Assembly (NCBI RefSeq): GCF_001438805.1
Contig: NZ_JQCF01000018.1
Span: 1 to 47,724, forward strand
Length of the DNA stretch: 47,724 nt
Direction: 5' to 3'
Source: Companilactobacillus kimchiensis
GTDB taxonomy: Bacteria; Bacillota; Bacilli; Lactobacillales; Lactobacillaceae
The position numbers were made by a program, and so were the translations under genes. Below are positions 27,365 through 36,361 of the stretch, one piece after another. Each line of letters starts with the position of its first letter. The stretch's first letter is position 1. The notes beneath the pieces were generated by a model, which was not told the DNA's origin, ran no database searches, and worked only from the letters and a program-made list of their open reading frames with translations.

Positions 27365-27739
27365 CTCTTTGACGTTCCAAAAGACCTACGAAATCCTCCT
27401 TGGGTATCTGGGTAATCCCGTTCATATTAAAAAAGGTTAGACCACTTACCCTTGAAAGTTCTGAATTTCCAATCAAAAGTTCTCAGGTTTTGTTTCATTA
27501 GGTGATGTGAAAAGAGATAAGGATGCTTGATTTGTACCAAGTCACTGCCAGCTTCTGGATTTTCACGAACTGCCGGACCTGCGATAGATTATTAGGTCTC
27601 CAGCGTGGAGTTGTTTGTTGCTTTTGTTTTGGTAGCTGTAGAATTTGAAGTCTACGTCGTTGTGAGTGAGGCTGGAACTGGAATCTATTATGAAGTAATT
27701 GGTATTGGGGTTAGATAGTTGTTGATTGAATGCACACAT
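27365..27739 (-). pseudogene. truncated second copy of the HNH endonuclease gene
   Basis: The minus strand encodes a close copy of the N-terminal half of the HNH gene at 20491-21414 (NPNTNYFIIDSSSSLTHNDV can still be read). An internal deletion of about 58 bp (around 27570), small indels and loss of the whole HNH domain at the IS-proximal end make it non-functional. Homology starts about ten bases from the IS1380 right end, suggesting the element's arrival removed the rest. It lies just downstream of the type IIG gene. Confidence 0.88.
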
Positions 27740-27755
27740 ATTACCATCTACTATT

Positions 27756-30416
27756 CTATTTTATTAACATATTTAATTCATAAACATTTTTTTCACATTT
27801 TAATTTCAGTTTACTTATTTTTTCCTTTAACCAATCCATTGTTTTACTTGGAAAAATATTATTTATCTGTTTCATTTGATACCATCCAATATCCCATGCT
27901 TCTAATGATAATTGGGGAAGATCAATTATTGAAGACTGTCGGCTGGACAGTTGTTCCTCATACAGCATTTGGCTTAACATTATTACATCACTAGCCTCTT
28001 CAGAAAACTTTCTTTTCTTTATTTCCTTAGCAACAAATCTATCACTATCATCCCGGATATCATCAAAAACTACTGGTGAGTTTTTCTCATCTGCTTTATT
28101 TTTGATCCATTCCTTATCCAACCAGAACCATTGGTTTGCCCACCTATTTTTATATCCCTTTATATTATTAAAATCATTCCAATTACGATACGCTGCCTGA
28201 TAACTTTGATTATCAAATAATGACATGATTAATGAATCATTCACAAACTCTGAATATATAGGGTCACTGACATTAGGCTTTTTATAATTATCTTGCGCTG
28301 TAATCCAATTTGGTGCTATTGTTCTTCTCGCAGCAAAATTAACTACTGCACGATCAAAATTTTCAGGCATCACATTGAATCCATTACTTTCATATGCCGA
28401 ACTTGTAAATATATAGACACCCCCTTGATAGGTTCCTTTGCCAATATTATTAGAATTATTAACCATAAATCCTAATGACCCTTCGTATAATTTACCTCGT
28501 GGACTTTTACCTGATGACTCTTCCATGGCCTTTCCAAGTTGTGGATATGTATCGCTAAACTCTGGATGTTTTTTCAATGTCTCTTTAGCCCAATAATTTA
28601 ACGCATCTTCCTTATATACTGTTTCCATTATTTTTTTTGTATATTTCCTGATAGAAAGATTGTCATTTTCCCATTTTGTCTCCTTAACTTCAAATTCATG
28701 TTTCTGATTTTCAGCAATACTCTCATCTAAATAATTTGACCTTAATTTATATATGCTAAACATTATCGGCCACTGATCAGATGTATCAGCAAACTCTCCG
28801 GCATTTAATAAACATCCTTTTTGGAATTTGAATTTTGAAAAGAATTTTCCATTAAATTTTCTAAAATAGTCGCCGCCACTCATAAACCTAGCATTAGTAA
28901 ATAATGCAATATACACATTTTTAAGATTAAAATCTTCTATAATTTTTAACATTCTGACCATGAATTGAGCATAAAGTTGTTGAGAAGCATTCCCATATTC
29001 TGATTTCCCATTTTTCTTTATTTTCATATAATCGTTTACAAAGTTTTTAGCAATTCCAGATTTATGCTTTCCATTAGCATGTAAATCGTTAGCAGTGGCA
29101 TATGGTGGATTTGTATAAAATATTATGGGTTTATTACCAGAGTTAATCAAGTCATTAAAAAGTTCATCTGGCATTTTCCAATCATCAGAATTTGGTGTAT
29201 TTACAGGCGTTTTATATTCGCCGTGCTCTTTATTATTTATATAAAAATCATCATTTAAAAAATCATATTGAAATGACACTGAGTTAGGATTATATTTTGT
29301 ACTCATATTTATTTCCTCATCAAAAAATGTTGAGGAATATAACTTAGAATATTTAAAATCTCTTGTTAGATTTTTGGTCCCAGAAGCACTATCCCATACA
29401 ATTGATTTTTCTTTATAATCAGCTCCAACCACATCTTCTATCATTTTATTTGCTTCATTAGCCCAAATAGTGGGGGTCCAAAAGTCCCCCTTGTTACGTC
29501 TAGAATGATCCTCTATAAGCCTATCAGCTATTGCAAACATTTTATCCTTCTCTGAAGGTTTTATGTTTCTATCAAAATGTTTAAAGTATGCTTGGATTGC
29601 ACTACCATTCACTGATATTTTTTTATCTCCAGGAATATGTAATTGATTAGGATTATTGGGAACCAAGTAGTAATCCTGATTATTACCTATCATTGTTTGC
29701 ATAAAAATATTGACCGCCGTTCTGGTCTTTACACTTTTAGGATCAACAAAGCTTGCCTTTTCAAAATTCGAAAAAAGTTCATCCATATTAACATCTGTAA
29801 CTTGTACTTTATAGCTTCTATCTTCTGGTTGTTCAACTAAATACTTTATTTCTTCAAATAAGCTCTTCACATTATCAAATCTTTGGCTACTATTATCAGC
29901 ATCTATTGTATACACCCAAACTGACATATTTTTATCCTTTGTAAGATCATTAACTAGTTTTGGATCATCTTTCCATGCGGAACTAGGTGAAGATTCCCAA
30001 TTGTAGTCTCTATCCAAATACTTTAAAAAATTAGGTACATATAAGACAAATGCTTGATCTTCATCAGCACCTACAATTATATTTGGAATAACTGCCTCTT
30101 TCTCTTTACTGAACTTTCTTAAATAGTGAATACATTGAGCCGTTATCCTGACTCGGTCTGACAATTTATTCAAATTTGTTTTAAATTTGAACTCTAGTAA
30201 TATTCTCAACGGATTAAGCATCTCATTACTAACCTCAATATATCCATCTGTATCATAAGGTGACATAATTGGTGATCCATTTTTTTTACTCTCTGCATCA
30301 CTGTAATAACTACTAAATAATTCTCGCCATGCATTTTCCACATCTTTTTCTACTTTTACTACTTTTAATGATCTTGTTAAACGATCAACATTCTTTTTGG
30401 ACAATTTTTTTGTCAT
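27756..30416 (-). CDS. type IIG restriction-modification enzyme (fused nuclease and N6-adenine methylase)
   Basis: 886 residues. The N-terminal domain shows a PD-(D/E)xK pattern: D55/D57 (SPYDTDGYIEV), then E75-x-K77 (LLEFKF), with a Gln in the following helix (RITAQCIHYL). The middle is a gamma-class N6-adenine methyltransferase: GDFWTPTIWANEA, motif I DSASGTKNLT (about 343-352) and catalytic NPPY (436-439). The C-terminal 300 residues should hold target recognition. One chain would both cut and methylate. No separate S or R subunit is nearby. GAGGATC precedes the ATG. The recognition site cannot be predicted. Confidence 0.8.
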   Translation of the reverse strand: MTKKLSKKNVDRLTRSLKVVKVEKDVENAWRELFSSYYSDAESKKNGSPIMSPYDTDGYIEVSNEMLNPLRILLEFKFKTNLNKLSDRVRITAQCIHYLRKFSKEKEAVIPNIIVGADEDQAFVLYVPNFLKYLDRDYNWESSPSSAWKDDPKLVNDLTKDKNMSVWVYTIDADNSSQRFDNVKSLFEEIKYLVEQPEDRSYKVQVTDVNMDELFSNFEKASFVDPKSVKTRTAVNIFMQTMIGNNQDYYLVPNNPNQLHIPGDKKISVNGSAIQAYFKHFDRNIKPSEKDKMFAIADRLIEDHSRRNKGDFWTPTIWANEANKMIEDVVGADYKEKSIVWDSASGTKNLTRDFKYSKLYSSTFFDEEINMSTKYNPNSVSFQYDFLNDDFYINNKEHGEYKTPVNTPNSDDWKMPDELFNDLINSGNKPIIFYTNPPYATANDLHANGKHKSGIAKNFVNDYMKIKKNGKSEYGNASQQLYAQFMVRMLKIIEDFNLKNVYIALFTNARFMSGGDYFRKFNGKFFSKFKFQKGCLLNAGEFADTSDQWPIMFSIYKLRSNYLDESIAENQKHEFEVKETKWENDNLSIRKYTKKIMETVYKEDALNYWAKETLKKHPEFSDTYPQLGKAMEESSGKSPRGKLYEGSLGFMVNNSNNIGKGTYQGGVYIFTSSAYESNGFNVMPENFDRAVVNFAARRTIAPNWITAQDNYKKPNVSDPIYSEFVNDSLIMSLFDNQSYQAAYRNWNDFNNIKGYKNRWANQWFWLDKEWIKNKADEKNSPVVFDDIRDDSDRFVAKEIKKRKFSEEASDVIMLSQMLYEEQLSSRQSSIIDLPQLSLEAWDIGWYQMKQINNIFPSKTMDWLKEKISKLKLKCEKNVYELNMLIK

Positions 30417-30535
30417 ATATTCATAGATCCTCTAATTGAAATTAATTTATCACCTTTAATTATACCTGACGAATCAACCTAAAATATCCTTAAATGATAG
30501 TTGGTTTTTTAATTTTAAAATACTTACAATTAATC

Positions 30536-31990
30536 CTAACTTTTCAAAATTTCATTTAGCATCATCATGGCACTAGTAAATTCCCCACAATCAACATAGG
30601 CAAACGACAATCTAAGTGATCGATTATGTTTAAAATCATAAACATCCCCTGGATTCAAAAGTATTCCCTGATCAATAGCCTTCTCAAACAATCCATCGAT
30701 CTCAACTTCATCATTAAAGGTCAACCAAATATAAAATCCGCCAACAGGTACATTCCAAGTAGCAATATCTTTAAAGTATTTATCCAAAGTCACCAAAGCA
30801 TTATCTCGGCGTTTCTTCAGTTCAACTTTTAATTCAGTCAGATATTTTTCATACATCCCACTATTCAGAAATTCAGCAAACACTAACTGTGACAACGAAC
30901 TAGCACCATAGTCCATTTGCATTTTGGCATCGCCTAAGCGTTGGATCACTGGTTCTGAAGCAATTACCCAACCGATCCGCAAACCGGGCGCTAAACTCTT
31001 CGAAGCACTTCCTAAGTACATTACCATGCCATTATCGTCGATAGCCTTCAGTGGTATAGCTGCTTCATCATCAAAACATAGTTCCTGATAGGCTCCGTCT
31101 TCAATGATCGGTAGCCTATTTTTTATGCAAAAATCCATTAGTTCCTGACGACGAAGATTAGACATTGTGATGCCGGTCGGATTTTGGTTGGTCGGAATCG
31201 TATAAAGAATTGCAGAATCACTCTTTTTTAGTTGCTTCTCGATTTCCCAATACTTTAAACCATCGTGATCCATGGGAATACCATTCAAGTTCAAACCGGC
31301 TGATTGAAACATTTGTAAAGATTTTAAATAAGTTGGAGCTTCTGTAAAGACAGTACTGCCTTCTTCCAACATACATGAGGCTATCAATTGTAAAGCTTGT
31401 AAAGCCCCTGACGTTATTAGGATATTCTTAGTCGAAACATCAACACCCAATTTTTTCATATGTCTGGCAATTGCTTGGCGTAACTCAGGTATTCCCAATG
31501 GTTCAGCATATCCCAGAGAAGTAATTTCAGTACTTAGTTTTTGTAAAGTTTTAGCCCACATTTGCTGTGGAAATAACCGTGGATCCAATTCACCGGTTCC
31601 TAAGCGTATTATGTCAGGGGCAAACTCCAAACGGTTGATCTGTTGCATTCGTTTATTATTTTCTTGTAAATATCCTGACGAAATATACTTTTTCCAACTC
31701 AAAGAAGTTGGCAGCATCAATGACCAAGTATTACTGACGATTTGAGTCCCTGCCCCATGCTCTCCCGATATTATTCCATACGATGTTAGTTCATCAATGG
31801 CAGTCGAAATGGTACTGCGATTAACAGCAAATGATTCAGCCAGCGCCCGTTGTGAAGGTAATCTGGAACCAATTGCCCACTCACCATTAGCCACTTTATC
31901 ACAGACGTATTGCACAATCTGACGGTAGACCGGAAGCTGACTTTTTTTATCAGGTTGCCAGTCAATTTGAATCGGACGACTTCGTTTCAT
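30536..31990 (-). CDS. MocR-type (GntR plus aminotransferase) transcriptional regulator
   Basis: 484 residues. The N-terminal GntR winged HTH (about 15-80, YRQIVQYVCDKVANGEW, LPSQRALAESFAVNRSTI) is fused to a class I aminotransferase-like PLP domain. The Schiff-base lysine is probably in YLGSASKSLAPGLRIGW. MocR proteins sense PLP or an amino compound bound as a PLP aldimine and control neighbouring transport or metabolism genes. It is divergent from a LysE-type exporter, with direct repeats between, so it likely regulates that exporter and itself. AAGGAG precedes the ATG. Confidence 0.9.
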   Translation of the reverse strand: MKRSRPIQIDWQPDKKSQLPVYRQIVQYVCDKVANGEWAIGSRLPSQRALAESFAVNRSTISTAIDELTSYGIISGEHGAGTQIVSNTWSLMLPTSLSWKKYISSGYLQENNKRMQQINRLEFAPDIIRLGTGELDPRLFPQQMWAKTLQKLSTEITSLGYAEPLGIPELRQAIARHMKKLGVDVSTKNILITSGALQALQLIASCMLEEGSTVFTEAPTYLKSLQMFQSAGLNLNGIPMDHDGLKYWEIEKQLKKSDSAILYTIPTNQNPTGITMSNLRRQELMDFCIKNRLPIIEDGAYQELCFDDEAAIPLKAIDDNGMVMYLGSASKSLAPGLRIGWVIASEPVIQRLGDAKMQMDYGASSLSQLVFAEFLNSGMYEKYLTELKVELKKRRDNALVTLDKYFKDIATWNVPVGGFYIWLTFNDEVEIDGLFEKAIDQGILLNPGDVYDFKHNRSLRLSFAYVDCGEFTSAMMMLNEILKS

Positions 31991-32001
31991 AATTATCTCC
32001 T

Positions 32002-32061
32002 TTTGGTTGGGTCGAAAAGTTATATTTGGTTGGTTACATTACCTAATAATATCCCTATAAT
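32002..32061 (+). promoter_or_regulatory. MocR binding repeats and lysE promoter
   Basis: TTTGGTTGG occurs as a direct repeat at 32002-32010 and 32025-32033, 23 bp apart. The lysE promoter follows: GTTACA (32033-32038), 17 bp, TATAAT (32056-32061). MocR regulators bind direct repeats just upstream of the -35 to activate, so the geometry fits. The first repeat is also close to the mocR start, allowing autorepression. Confidence 0.65.
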
Positions 32062-32116
32062 CGTTATGGTAGTCAAATTTTTCTATATTATTTTGGCTGG
32101 TAAAGGGGGTTAAATT

Positions 32117-32731
32117 ATGAACTTTTTCTTACAAGGATTAACTATGGGGATAGCCTATGATGCGCCAATTGGTCTAGCTAATTTATTTGTCATCAATGCA
32201 GCTTTAACACAAACGCGTCGCAAATCATTTCTAACCGCCTTGATCATCATTTTCTTCGATGTTACTTTAGCCTTTGCTTGCTTCTTCGGTATCGGCGCCA
32301 TCATGAAAAAATTCGAGTGGTTGCAATTGATCATTCTTTTGGTGGGAAGTTTGATCGTAATTTATATGGGAATTAATTTATTAAGGTCACAAACGACTGA
32401 TATTAACGCTGAAGCATCGGAAAAAAATCTTTTAGAAACTATTTCATCAGCTTTTATCGTAATTTGGTTCAATCCGCAAGCTATCATCGACGGATCAATG
32501 ATGTTGGGGGCCTTCCAAGTTACATTGCCAACTTACAGTTATCCAATTTTTATCGCTGGAGTGGGAATTGCCTCAGCTTTGTGGTTTATTATTTTAAATG
32601 CCATCGTGACTAAATTTAAAGATAAATTCAACGCTAAAGTTTTGCGAATCATCAATCTGGTCTGTGGTGTGATCATCATCTTGTATGGTGGTAAATTGTT
32701 ATTCAATTTTGTGACATTATTAATGCATTAA
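32117..32731 (+). CDS. LysE/RhtB-family amino acid exporter
   Basis: 204 residues with six predicted membrane helices and the LysE family N-terminal signature (FLQGLTMGIAYDAPIGLANLFV, split here as the first helix and its GxxxG-like bend). WFNPQAIIDGSMMLGAF is also typical. It exports an amino acid or similar compound; the substrate is not readable. It is divergent from the MocR regulator and followed by a strong terminator. Confidence 0.88.
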   Translation: MNFFLQGLTMGIAYDAPIGLANLFVINAALTQTRRKSFLTALIIIFFDVTLAFACFFGIGAIMKKFEWLQLIILLVGSLIVIYMGINLLRSQTTDINAEASEKNLLETISSAFIVIWFNPQAIIDGSMMLGAFQVTLPTYSYPIFIAGVGIASALWFIILNAIVTKFKDKFNAKVLRIINLVCGVIIILYGGKLLFNFVTLLMH

Positions 32732-32732
32732 A

Positions 32733-32778
32733 AAAAGAGTTCTGTAAATAATCGTCAGATTATTCACAGGACTCTTTT
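32733..32778. terminator. bidirectional terminator between lysE and the WxL gene
   Basis: AAAAGAGTTCTGT-A-AATAATC pairs with GATTATT-C-ACAGGACTCTTTT around GTCA. Convergent genes lie on both sides. Confidence 0.92.
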
Positions 32779-32786
32779 CATTTATT

Positions 32787-34736
32787 CTAAACCGATTCAA
32801 CCAAAGACCACTCCAATTCAGTGGAATATATCCCGGCAACATGATAGCCATTCTCAACCAACAATCTTGGACCTTCATTATCAGCCCAATTTACAGGTTC
32901 CAATGTCTGTCCATCTGCTGTCTCTGAAATGAGAGTACCTGTTCTATTTAATACATCAAAACTTCCGTCAGAATGGTAATATCTTAAATTCGAATTTAGA
33001 ATATTACCTTCAGATTTAAACGGATTATTTTGGGCTAAATAAAGTTTCAATCCCTTTTTATTACGTCTATTATCACTGACTTCTAAGGGATTTCCAGCAA
33101 TCTTTTCTCTATTCAGCAGAGATTGTACGCCATAAGAATTGATCTTGCCGTAATTCCAATCATTAGCTTTCAAATCAATCTTATTATCACCAAAATTTAT
33201 CGTTAAAGTATCGCCCGTACTGTACGTTCCAATGATGTTTCCCTTACTGTCATGGCCAATTAATGTACCGGTTGAATTAAATGGTGTCGGACTAGTTTCA
33301 CCTATGGTTGTATCAACTTCTATTTTGATATTCTTCATAGCAACGAAATCTAGATCGTAAATTTCCAAGATAGCACTCTGGGTATCTTCCCCATTCGGAA
33401 TTATCTGATAACTTTGGTAATCTTGGTCATTAACTTTGACCGCATCAACATTCGACATTATCGGTAATTTTAATTTCAGCTCGGCCTTAGCAAGTACCGA
33501 ATTAACATTTTGTTCATTCAAATTAATTGTATAACTAACCTTATCATTCTCACTCACACCACCAATTATCGTATTGGCATCATTATGATCATTATGACTG
33601 TTATTAAAAATTGTATTGCTTAGCATCAAGGCTGGGACAGTATTCTTTTTAACCGTCAGTAATGCCTGATTAGTTGTCATAGTCGTTGTACTTTCCCCAC
33701 TTGTTACTGTCATCACCGCATAATATTTGACTCCATTATCAGTTGCATAAACTGTTTTGGCAGTCTTATAAATAAGTGGATCACTACTGATATTTTCAAC
33801 TATTGTATCCTTGCCTCCAACATCGATTCGATGCCAAACTACTTTCGTTGGATCCTCATCAAATTCACCTTGAATTTCAAAAGTGGCTGCTTGCCCCTCA
33901 TCAACCGTTTGATTATCCAATCCCCCACCAATACGAATATCTACATAACCACTAACGCTTGTATTATCAGCATTTGTCATTGTTCCTGTAACTCTTACTG
34001 TACCCGCTGTTTTTTCAGTGTTTGCTGTCACTAAACCAGTTTTACTATCAACCGTTGCCAAATTAGTATTGTCAACCTTCCATGTAATATTTCCCGTCGC
34101 ATTGTAAGGTGTTGGTGTACCCGTTACATAAGTCGTATCAGCACTAGATTGATTATTGTACAAATAATTAATGTCAGCCGTAACATCTAAGCGAGTTGCT
34201 TTAATTGGTTCCGGAAAAGTTGTAATAAAAGCTACTTGCGAATAGATGGTTGTTGTTTTTGCCAGTAGTCCCTTCCACTGTGTCTCCTGTTGATAATAAA
34301 CTGTGCCTATTTTATTGGGAGTCACTGTTAAATTTTTCGTCTTCTGCGTCATCTCCGTCCACGTCTGACCATCTGTCGATTGATACCAGGTATAACTTGG
34401 ACTAGTCAATAATCCTAATCCTAATAGTGCATCTATGACCGATCTACCTGAGTCTGTATAAAGGGTTTTGGGATTATTCACATATGTATATTGATTTTCA
34501 GGTTGAAGATTATATCCCGAAGTTAGCCAGATAAATAAAAGAATTACCGGATCAGCCGTCGGCGTTTGATATGGCGTTACTGTATTTGTATCCATTAAGT
34601 TGTCTGGAGTGATTTTAGACATAGTATCTTCATGCCCCATTGTCTCCGCCTTAATTTCATGCCCCATATTAAACATTGAAAAAGCCATTATGATGTTCAT
34701 CAAAATTGCGATTATGAGCGTCTTCTTTTTATTCAT
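32787..34736 (-). CDS. WxL-domain cell surface protein with Ig-like repeats
   Basis: 649 residues. A signal peptide (lysine-rich start, hydrophobic 6-22) is followed by a long extracellular region with a bacterial Ig-like (BIG2) module (around 185-270, with NITWKVDNTNLATVD) and at least one further Ig-like module. The C terminus fits a WxL wall-binding domain: the LEVSDNRRNKKGLKLYLAQN block and a final YSTELEWSL. WxL domains bind peptidoglycan non-covalently. No LPxTG is present. It stands alone, without the usual WxL/DUF916 cluster. GGAGG precedes the ATG. Confidence 0.82.
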   Translation of the reverse strand: MNKKKTLIIAILMNIIMAFSMFNMGHEIKAETMGHEDTMSKITPDNLMDTNTVTPYQTPTADPVILLFIWLTSGYNLQPENQYTYVNNPKTLYTDSGRSVIDALLGLGLLTSPSYTWYQSTDGQTWTEMTQKTKNLTVTPNKIGTVYYQQETQWKGLLAKTTTIYSQVAFITTFPEPIKATRLDVTADINYLYNNQSSADTTYVTGTPTPYNATGNITWKVDNTNLATVDSKTGLVTANTEKTAGTVRVTGTMTNADNTSVSGYVDIRIGGGLDNQTVDEGQAATFEIQGEFDEDPTKVVWHRIDVGGKDTIVENISSDPLIYKTAKTVYATDNGVKYYAVMTVTSGESTTTMTTNQALLTVKKNTVPALMLSNTIFNNSHNDHNDANTIIGGVSENDKVSYTINLNEQNVNSVLAKAELKLKLPIMSNVDAVKVNDQDYQSYQIIPNGEDTQSAILEIYDLDFVAMKNIKIEVDTTIGETSPTPFNSTGTLIGHDSKGNIIGTYSTGDTLTINFGDNKIDLKANDWNYGKINSYGVQSLLNREKIAGNPLEVSDNRRNKKGLKLYLAQNNPFKSEGNILNSNLRYYHSDGSFDVLNRTGTLISETADGQTLEPVNWADNEGPRLLVENGYHVAGIYSTELEWSLVESV

Positions 34737-34791
34737 CTCCCTATTCCTCCAACCTTTTTTACAATTTTAAAGGAATCCAGGAAATAAAGCA

Positions 34792-34818
34792 TTTTTATAC
34801 TTCAGTATAAAAAGTCAA
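34792..34818 (-). promoter_or_regulatory. WxL gene promoter region with a perfect dyad
   Basis: TTTTTATACT-TC-AGTATAAAAA (34792-34813) is a perfect 10-bp inverted repeat. It lies directly next to a minus-strand TTGACT -35 (34813-34818), so it would fill the promoter spacer. This suggests repressor binding. The -10 is unclear. Confidence 0.45.
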
Positions 34819-34921
34819 TATATTTAATTATAAAAACAATTTAATACTTGAAATATCAGTTCTCTACATTAGATTCATTTTAATAACTATCTAAATAATT
34901 AATTTTTTTCAAATTTAATTA

Positions 34922-34949
34922 TTTACATTTCGAAAAATAATGCTAATAT
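34922..34949 (+). promoter_or_regulatory. promoter of the T-box-asnA transcript
   Basis: TTTACA (34922-34927), 16 bp, and TAATAT (34944-34949) with an upstream TGC (extended -10). The transcript would start just before the T-box stem I. Confidence 0.6.
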
Positions 34950-34969
34950 AAGTGTCACAAGATAAAAAC

Positions 34970-35255
34970 GAAAAGAAAGAATAGTAAGATTTTCCACACT
35001 AACAGTGATTTGGGAATGGTGAGAACCCAATTGGTAAATGGATCATCCGAATAACACTTTCTTATGTTTCTGGCTCAAATGACTTCGGTCAAAGTAAGTT
35101 CAGACGTTAACCGGTACGTTACCATCGGTGGAGCATGTCAGTGCTCTTATTGAGGTGGCCTATTTTAGATAGGCAACTTGGGTGGTACCGCGAAAAGTCT
35201 TTCGTCCCAATTATTAATTATTTAATTAATAGTTGGAATGAAAGACTTTTTTATT
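34970..35255 (+). ncRNA. T-box leader, asparagine-specific
   Basis: Stem I base AAGAAAG (34973-34979) pairs with CTTTCTT (35057-35063). AGTA (34983-34986) lies opposite the specifier AAC (35053-35055), followed by A, an Asn codon. The T-box sequence TGGTACCGCG is at 35183-35192. The terminator stem 35193-35203 / 35240-35250 continues inward to about 25 bp and ends in a U run. Uncharged tRNA-Asn should stabilise the antiterminator and switch asnA on. Confidence 0.93.
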
Positions 35256-35294
35256 TTGTATTAAACTTGATTTTACACTTTGGAGGAAATTATT

Positions 35295-36302
35295 ATGGAC
35301 TTGATTATACCTAAGGACTACGACCCAAAACTATCTGTTAAAGAAACACAAAAAGCTATCCAATATATTCGTGAAACATTCCAAGATGAATTTGGTAAAG
35401 AACTAAACTTATCCCGTCTATCTGCACCAATGATGGTCGAAAAAGGTACTGGTCTTAATGATAACCTTAACGGTGTCGAATCTCCTGTTTCATTCTCAAT
35501 GAAGGGTATCCCCGGTGAAACAATTGAAATCGTGCACTCACTTGCAAAATGGAAACGTCTAGCTTTGAAACGTTATGACTTTGACATGCACGAAGGTATT
35601 TACACTAACATGAACGCTATCAGAAAAGATGAAGATCTTGATAACATTCACTCAATCTACGTTGATCAATGGGATTGGGAAAAGATTATTGCTAAAGACG
35701 AGCGTACAACTGAAACTCTCGAAGCTACTGTTAAACAAATTTTCAAAGTTATCAAACATATGGAACACGAGGTTTGGTACAAATTCCCTAAGGCTGTTCA
35801 TCATTTACCTGACGAAATTCACTTTGTCACAACTCAAGAACTTGAAGACCGCTGGCCTGACAAGACTCCTAAGGAACGTGAAGATGCTATCTGTAAAGAA
35901 CTCGGCTGTGTCTTCTTAATGCAAATCGGTGGACCTATGAAGAGTGGCAAACGTCACGATGGTCGTGCTCCCGATTACGATGACTGGAAACTAAATGGTG
36001 ATATCTTGTTCTGGTATGAACCTTTACAACACGCTTTGGAAATCTCAAGTATGGGTATCCGTGTTTCTGAAGAATCAATGAGAGAACAATTAAAGATTGC
36101 TCACGCTGAAGATCGTGCTTCATTACCATTCCATAAGATGTTATTAGCTGGTGAATTACCATACACAATCGGTGGTGGTATCGGACAATCACGTCTATGT
36201 ATGTTATTGCTTGGTAAAGCTCACGTTGGTGAAGTTCAAGCTGCTGTTTGGCCTGAAGATTTACGTGAAAAATGTGATGAAAATGGTATTCATTTGCTAT
36301 AA
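35295..36302 (+). CDS. asnA: aspartate-ammonia ligase (asparagine synthetase A)
   Basis: 335 residues, the normal AsnA length. It makes asparagine from aspartate, ammonia and ATP, and is a class II aminoacyl-tRNA-synthetase-like enzyme. Recognisable blocks are [19 protein letters not shown] near the N terminus, [11 protein letters not shown], and the C-terminal [21 protein letters not shown], which is motif-3 like. The start was moved to the ATG at 35295 behind GGAGG; the longer frame begins at the TTG of that site. Control by the Asn T-box upstream agrees with the product. Confidence 0.97.
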   Translation: MDLIIPKDYDPKLSVKETQKAIQYIRETFQDEFGKELNLSRLSAPMMVEKGTGLNDNLNGVESPVSFSMKGIPGETIEIVHSLAKWKRLALKRYDFDMHEGIYTNMNAIRKDEDLDNIHSIYVDQWDWEKIIAKDERTTETLEATVKQIFKVIKHMEHEVWYKFPKAVHHLPDEIHFVTTQELEDRWPDKTPKEREDAICKELGCVFLMQIGGPMKSGKRHDGRAPDYDDWKLNGDILFWYEPLQHALEISSMGIRVSEESMREQLKIAHAEDRASLPFHKMLLAGELPYTIGGGIGQSRLCMLLLGKAHVGEVQAAVWPEDLREKCDENGIHLL

Positions 36303-36324
36303 ATTTTAATGATCCTTCCCTTAC

Positions 36325-36361
36325 AAAAAACCGTTGATGAAAATTCATCAACGGTTTTTTT
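36325..36361. terminator. terminator after asnA
   Basis: AAAAAACCGTTGATGAA pairs with TTCATCAACGGTTTTTT around two bases. It also ends the convergent lipoprotein gene. Confidence 0.93.

Noticed and set aside
35935-36351. 138-residue frame antisense to asnA
   Set aside because: Shadow of the conserved asnA codons; it also runs through the terminator.
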